This document shows, piece after piece, positions 60,087 through 64,000 of a stretch of 64,000 nucleotides of DNA. Position 1 is the first letter of the stretch, and each line of letters starts with the position of its first letter. The stretch is from Tsukamurella sp040611135 (GTDB lineage: Bacteria; Actinomycetota; Actinomycetes; Mycobacteriales; Mycobacteriaceae). The notes below the pieces were generated by a model, which ran no database searches, was not told where the DNA came from, and saw only the letters and a program-made list of their open reading frames with translations. Location of the stretch: the NCBI RefSeq assembly GCF_040611135.1, contig NZ_JBEXNL010000002.1, positions 124,001-188,000 of the forward strand, in the 5' to 3' direction. Both the position numbers and the translations under genes were made by a program.

Positions 60087-62789
60087 GTGACTACTGCGCC
60101 GCGCGACTCCGCTCTCGACCGACTCCCCGCCGCCTGGGAGCCCGGTGCGGTAGAGGCGGACATCTACTCCGGGTGGGTCGAGGCGGGCTACTTCACCGCC
60201 GACAACACCTCGCCCAAGCCCGCGTTCTCCGTGGTCCTGCCGCCGCCGAACGTGACCGGCAGCCTGCACCTGGGGCACGCCCTGGACCAGACCATCACCG
60301 ACGCGCTGTGCCGCCGCAAGCGGATGCAGGGCTACGAGGTGCTGTGGCTGCCGGGCACCGACCACGCTGGTATCGCCACCCAGTCGCTCGTCGAGAAGCA
60401 GCTCGCCGCCGAGGGCACGAGCCGCCGCGAGATCGGCCGCGAGAAGTTCCTCGAGCGCGCCTGGGCCTTCAAGGAGGCCAGCCACGGCAACATCACCGGC
60501 CAGATGCGCCGCATCGGCGTCGGCGTCGACTGGTCCCGAGAGCGGTTCACCATGGACGAGGGCCTCTCGCGCGCCGTCCAGACCATCTTCAAGCAGCTCT
60601 TCGACGCCGGCCTGATCTACCGCGCCGAGCGCCTCGTCAACTGGTCGCCGGTGCTGCAGACCGGCATCTCCGACCTCGAGGTCGACCACAAGGAGGTCGA
60701 CGGGGAGCTCGTGTCCTTCCGATACGGGTCCCTCAGCGACGGTGAGCCGCACATCGTCTGCGCCACGACCCGCCTCGAGACGATGCTGGGCGACACGGCG
60801 ATCGCCGTCCACCCGGACGACGAGCGGTACCGCGCGCTGGTGGGCACCACCCTCGAGCACCCGTTCCTGGACCGCCGGATCCCCGTCGTGGCCGACGACT
60901 ACGTCGATCCCGAGTTCGGTTCCGGCGCTGTGAAGATCACCCCCGCGCACGATCCCAACGACTTCGCCCTCGGTCAGCGGCACGGCCTGCCGATGCCCAC
61001 GATCATGGACGAGACGGCCCACATCGTCGGCACCGGAACCGCGTTCGACGGCCTGGACCGATTCGCCGCCCGCAAGGCGATCCGCGAGGCGCTGGCCGAG
61101 CAGGGCCGCATCGTCAAGGAGGTCCGCCCGTACCGGCACAGCGTCGGCCACAGCGAGCGCTCCGGCGAGCCGATCGAGCCGCGGCTGTCGATGCAGTGGT
61201 GGGTCAAGGTGGACCGGCTGTCGAAGGCCGCCGGCGACGCCGTCCGCAGCGGCGACACCAGGATCGTTCCCGAGTCGCTGGCCCCGCGGTTCTTCGACTG
61301 GGTCGACGAGATGCACGACTGGAACATCTCCCGCCAGCTCTGGTGGGGTCACCGCATCCCCGTCTGGTACGGCCCGGCCGACGCCGACGGCAACCGCGAC
61401 GTGGTCTGCTGCGGCCCGGACGACGTCCCGCCCGCCGGCTACGAGCAGGACCCCGACGTGCTGGACACCTGGTTCAGTTCGGGTCTGTTCCCGTTCTCCA
61501 CGATGGGCTGGCCGGACGCCACGGCCGACCTGGCGAAGTTCTATCCCACCTCGACGCTGATCACGGGCTACGACATCATCTTCTTCTGGGTCGCCCGGAT
61601 GATGATGTTCGGCACCTTCATCGGCGAGGAGCCGAACGCGCCGGGCAAGGTGCCCTTCCACGAGGTGCTGCTGCACGGCCTCGTGCGGGACGAGTTCGGC
61701 AAGAAGATGTCCAAGTCGAAGGGCAACGGCATCGATCCGCTGGATTGGGTGGAGGAGTACGGCGCCGACGCGCTGCGCTTCACCCTGGCGCGCGGCACCA
61801 TCCCCGGCGCCGACCTCAACGTGGGTGCCGATGCCGCGGCGAGCAGCCGCAAGTTCGCCACCAAGCTGTTCAACGCCACGAAGCTGGCGCTGATGAACGA
61901 CGCGCACGTCGGTGAGCTGCCGGCGCGCGATCGGCTCACCGATGCCGACCGCTGGATCCTGGATCGCCTCGCGGTGGTGCAGGCCGAGGCCGACGCCGCG
62001 TTCGACGCCAACGAGCTGGGCAAGGCCTGTGAGGCGCTCTACCACTTCGCGTGGGACGAGCTGTGCGACTGGTACCTCGAGGTCGCCAAGCTGCAGCTGC
62101 ACGCCGCGAACGACGACGGCGACGCGGAGCTCGGCGAGAACACCCGCCTGGTGCTCGGCAAGGCCCTCGACGTCGTGCTGCGCATGCTGCACCCGACGAT
62201 GCCCTTCGTCACCGAGGTGCTGTGGAAGGCGCTGACCGGCGGAACCTCGCTGGTGATCGCCGACTGGCCGGCGCGCGACTGGGCCCCCGCCGAGATCCCC
62301 GCCGACGGCGTGGAGTCCGCCCGCCGCTTCGCCGACCTGCAGCGCCTCGTCACCGAGATCCGCAGGTTCCGCAGCGACCAGCTGCTCAAGCCCGGCCAGC
62401 GGGTCGCCGCGCGGCTCACCGGCCTCGACGAGGCGGGCCTGACCTCCCTGGCCGCCGCGGCCGCGAACCTGTGTCGCCTCACCCCTCCCGAGGAGGGGTT
62501 CGCCGCCACCGCGTCGCTCGAGGTCCGGCTGGCCGGGGGCACGGTCACCGTCGAACTGGACACGTCCGGCACCGTCGACCTGGGGGCCGAGCGGGCGCGC
62601 CTGGAGAAGGACCTGAAGGCCGCGCAGAAGGAGCTCGACGGGACCACGGCCAAGCTCGGCAACGAGGCCTTCCTGGCGAAGGCGCCGGATGCCGTCGTCG
62701 ACAAGATCCGCGGGCGGCAGAGCGTCGCGCAGGAGGAGGTCGAGCGGCTGACGGCGCGGATCGCGCAGCTCGGCGGGGGCGCCGCGTGA
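60087..62789 (+). CDS. valS: Valyl-tRNA synthetase
   Basis: 900 aa. Class I signatures: PPNVTGSLHLGHAL (HIGH-type) and KKMSKSKGNGIDP (KMSKS). Editing domain in between (ATTRLETMLGDTAIAVHP), C-terminal coiled coil (about 825-895, LEKDLKAAQKELDGTTAKLGNEAFLAKAP). A TAGAAT -10 box ends six bases before GTG 60087, so the mRNA is probably leaderless. Stop overlaps the folC start by four bases. Confidence 0.98.
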   Translation: MTTAPRDSALDRLPAAWEPGAVEADIYSGWVEAGYFTADNTSPKPAFSVVLPPPNVTGSLHLGHALDQTITDALCRRKRMQGYEVLWLPGTDHAGIATQSLVEKQLAAEGTSRREIGREKFLERAWAFKEASHGNITGQMRRIGVGVDWSRERFTMDEGLSRAVQTIFKQLFDAGLIYRAERLVNWSPVLQTGISDLEVDHKEVDGELVSFRYGSLSDGEPHIVCATTRLETMLGDTAIAVHPDDERYRALVGTTLEHPFLDRRIPVVADDYVDPEFGSGAVKITPAHDPNDFALGQRHGLPMPTIMDETAHIVGTGTAFDGLDRFAARKAIREALAEQGRIVKEVRPYRHSVGHSERSGEPIEPRLSMQWWVKVDRLSKAAGDAVRSGDTRIVPESLAPRFFDWVDEMHDWNISRQLWWGHRIPVWYGPADADGNRDVVCCGPDDVPPAGYEQDPDVLDTWFSSGLFPFSTMGWPDATADLAKFYPTSTLITGYDIIFFWVARMMMFGTFIGEEPNAPGKVPFHEVLLHGLVRDEFGKKMSKSKGNGIDPLDWVEEYGADALRFTLARGTIPGADLNVGADAAASSRKFATKLFNATKLALMNDAHVGELPARDRLTDADRWILDRLAVVQAEADAAFDANELGKACEALYHFAWDELCDWYLEVAKLQLHAANDDGDAELGENTRLVLGKALDVVLRMLHPTMPFVTEVLWKALTGGTSLVIADWPARDWAPAEIPADGVESARRFADLQRLVTEIRRFRSDQLLKPGQRVAARLTGLDEAGLTSLAAAAANLCRLTPPEEGFAATASLEVRLAGGTVTVELDTSGTVDLGAERARLEKDLKAAQKELDGTTAKLGNEAFLAKAPDAVVDKIRGRQSVAQEEVERLTARIAQLGGGAA

Positions 62790-64000
62790 CGGTACCCGCC
62801 TTCGCCGCCGACCCCGACGACCTGGCCGAGCTCGCCCGCGTCGAGGCGGAACTCGATCAGCGCTGGCCCGAGACCACGATCGAACCCTCGCTGACGCGGA
62901 TCGCCGCGCTGATGCAGTTGCTCGGCTCGCCGCAGGACGCGTACCCGTCGATCCAGATCGCGGGCACGAACGGCAAGTCCTCCACGGCGCGCATGATCGA
63001 CTCGCTGCTGCTCGCCTTCTCGCGCCGGACGGGCCGGATCACCAGCCCCCACCTGCAGCTCGCCACCGAACGCATCGCGGTCGACGGTGCGCCGCTCACT
63101 GCGAAGCAGTACGTGGAGACCTACCGCGAGCTCGAGCCCTTCATCGAGCTCGTCGACGCGCAGTCCGAGGCCGCCGACGGTCCGCGGATGAGCAAGTTCG
63201 AGGTGCTCACGGCGATGGCCTTCGCGGCGTTCGCCGAGGCCCCCGTCGACGTGGCGGTGGTGGAGGTCGGGCTCGGCGGCACCTGGGACGCCACGAACGT
63301 CGTCACGGCAGAGGTCGCCGTGATCACGCCGATCGGCCTCGACCACGTCGAGATCCTGGGCCCGGACATCCCGTCGATCGCGGGGGAGAAGGCGGGCATC
63401 ATCAAGCGCGCCCCCGAGCGGCTGATCCCCAAGGACACCGTCGTGATCGTGGGCAAGCAGGAGCCGGCCGCCATGGACGTGCTGCTCCGCAAGGCCGTCG
63501 AGGCCGACGCCGCGGTCGCGCGTGAAGGGTCCGAGTTCATGGTCGTCGAGCGGCGCGTCGCCGTCGGCGGACAGCAGCTGACCCTGCAGGGCCTCGGCGG
63601 CGTGTACGACGAGATCTTCCTGCCGCTGCACGGCGAGCACCAGGCCAACAACGCCGTGGTCGCGCTCGCCGCCGTGGAGGCCTTCTTCGGCGCGGGCGCC
63701 GACCAGCAGCTCGACGTCGACACGGTGCGGGAGGGCTTCGCGAAAGCGGCCTCCCCGGGCAGGCTCGAACGCGTCCGCACCGCCCCGACGGTGCTCATCG
63801 ACGCCGCGCACAACCCGCACGGCGCGCAGGCGCTCGCCCGAACCATCGAAACCGAGTTCGGTTTCCACACGCTGATCGGCGTGGTCTCCGTGCTCGCCGA
63901 CAAGGACGCGATCGGCGTGCTGACCGCGCTCGAACCGGTGCTCGACACCGTGGTCGTCACGCACAACGGGTCGCCGCGCGCGCTCGAGGTCGAGCGGCTC
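62786..64000 (+). CDS. folC: Folylpolyglutamate/dihydrofolate synthase (partial, runs off the right edge)
   Basis: First 405 codons. Mur-ligase-like ATP loop IQIAGTNGKSSTARMIDSLL, then VVEVGLGGTWDATNVV, ITPIGLDHVEILG and LIDAAHNPHGAQAL, all FolC hallmarks. Adds glutamates to folates (and possibly links glutamate to dihydropteroate). GTG 62786 overlaps the valS stop (GTGA), so the two are coupled, as in mycobacteria. Confidence 0.95.
   Translation, partial: MTVPAFAADPDDLAELARVEAELDQRWPETTIEPSLTRIAALMQLLGSPQDAYPSIQIAGTNGKSSTARMIDSLLLAFSRRTGRITSPHLQLATERIAVDGAPLTAKQYVETYRELEPFIELVDAQSEAADGPRMSKFEVLTAMAFAAFAEAPVDVAVVEVGLGGTWDATNVVTAEVAVITPIGLDHVEILGPDIPSIAGEKAGIIKRAPERLIPKDTVVIVGKQEPAAMDVLLRKAVEADAAVAREGSEFMVVERRVAVGGQQLTLQGLGGVYDEIFLPLHGEHQANNAVVALAAVEAFFGAGADQQLDVDTVREGFAKAASPGRLERVRTAPTVLIDAAHNPHGAQALARTIETEFGFHTLIGVVSVLADKDAIGVLTALEPVLDTVVVTHNGSPRALEVERL

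Noticed and set aside
59859..62192. 777-codon minus-strand frame opposite valS
   Set aside because: Antisense shadow of the strongly conserved valS gene; high-GC codon bias opens this frame.

Overview
High-GC (about 70 percent) actinobacterial chromosome. The gene order rpiB - nei2 ... tig - clpP1 - clpP2 - clpX - valS - folC is the one seen in mycobacteria and relatives. Together with a 13E12-type HNH gene, a LysB/cutinase-like hydrolase and many leaderless starts, it points to a member of Mycobacteriales (Tsukamurella, Gordonia or Rhodococcus-like). The genus is inferred, not shown.

Layout. 1-9.4 kb: end of rpiB, nei2, small envelope proteins, a base-excision glycosylase, a crotonase, a NarL-type two-component pair and a cytochrome P450. 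9.4-15.0 kb: a tightly overlapping operon (flavin amino-acid monooxygenase, C-N hydrolase, APC permease, arginase-family ureohydrolase) opposite an XRE-cupin regulator. Its members fit the arginine oxygenase route: arginine to 4-guanidinobutyramide to 4-guanidinobutyrate to GABA plus urea. 15.0-18.1 kb: crotonase, ArsR-like regulator, MFS exporter and tRNA-Gly.

18.1-25.5 kb: a 7.4-kb integrated element in the 3' end of tRNA-Gly, bounded by a 30-bp direct repeat. It carries a tyrosine integrase, HTH regulator, excisionase, RepA-like ATPase followed by iteron-like repeats, a small-terminase-like protein, a possible capsid-family protein and a small HEAGH protein. The layout recalls phiRv1/phiRv2 and other phage satellites. 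25.5-27.6 kb: older debris, namely an orphan gene and a 5'-truncated second recombinase.

27.6-44.6 kb: a large unknown protein, the 13E12/HNH protein, an acyltransferase, a phosphodiesterase-like hydrolase, peptidase E, a BtuFCD-type ABC importer, an XRE-cupin/BenE pair with back-to-back divergent promoters, tRNA-Pro, an OFA-type MFS carrier with its 42-aa small subunit, and an in-frame UdgB-DUF488 fusion. 44.9-52.4 kb: GNAT-AAA fusion, a decayed quinone oxidoreductase, an MHS transporter, tautomerase/SDR/HxlR, DUF1275, SpeG and DUF1304. 52.5-64 kb: conserved core with trigger factor, ClpP1P2, ClpX, DUF2207, a zinc metallopeptidase, ValS and the start of FolC.

No rRNA, CRISPR array or intact insertion sequence was seen.
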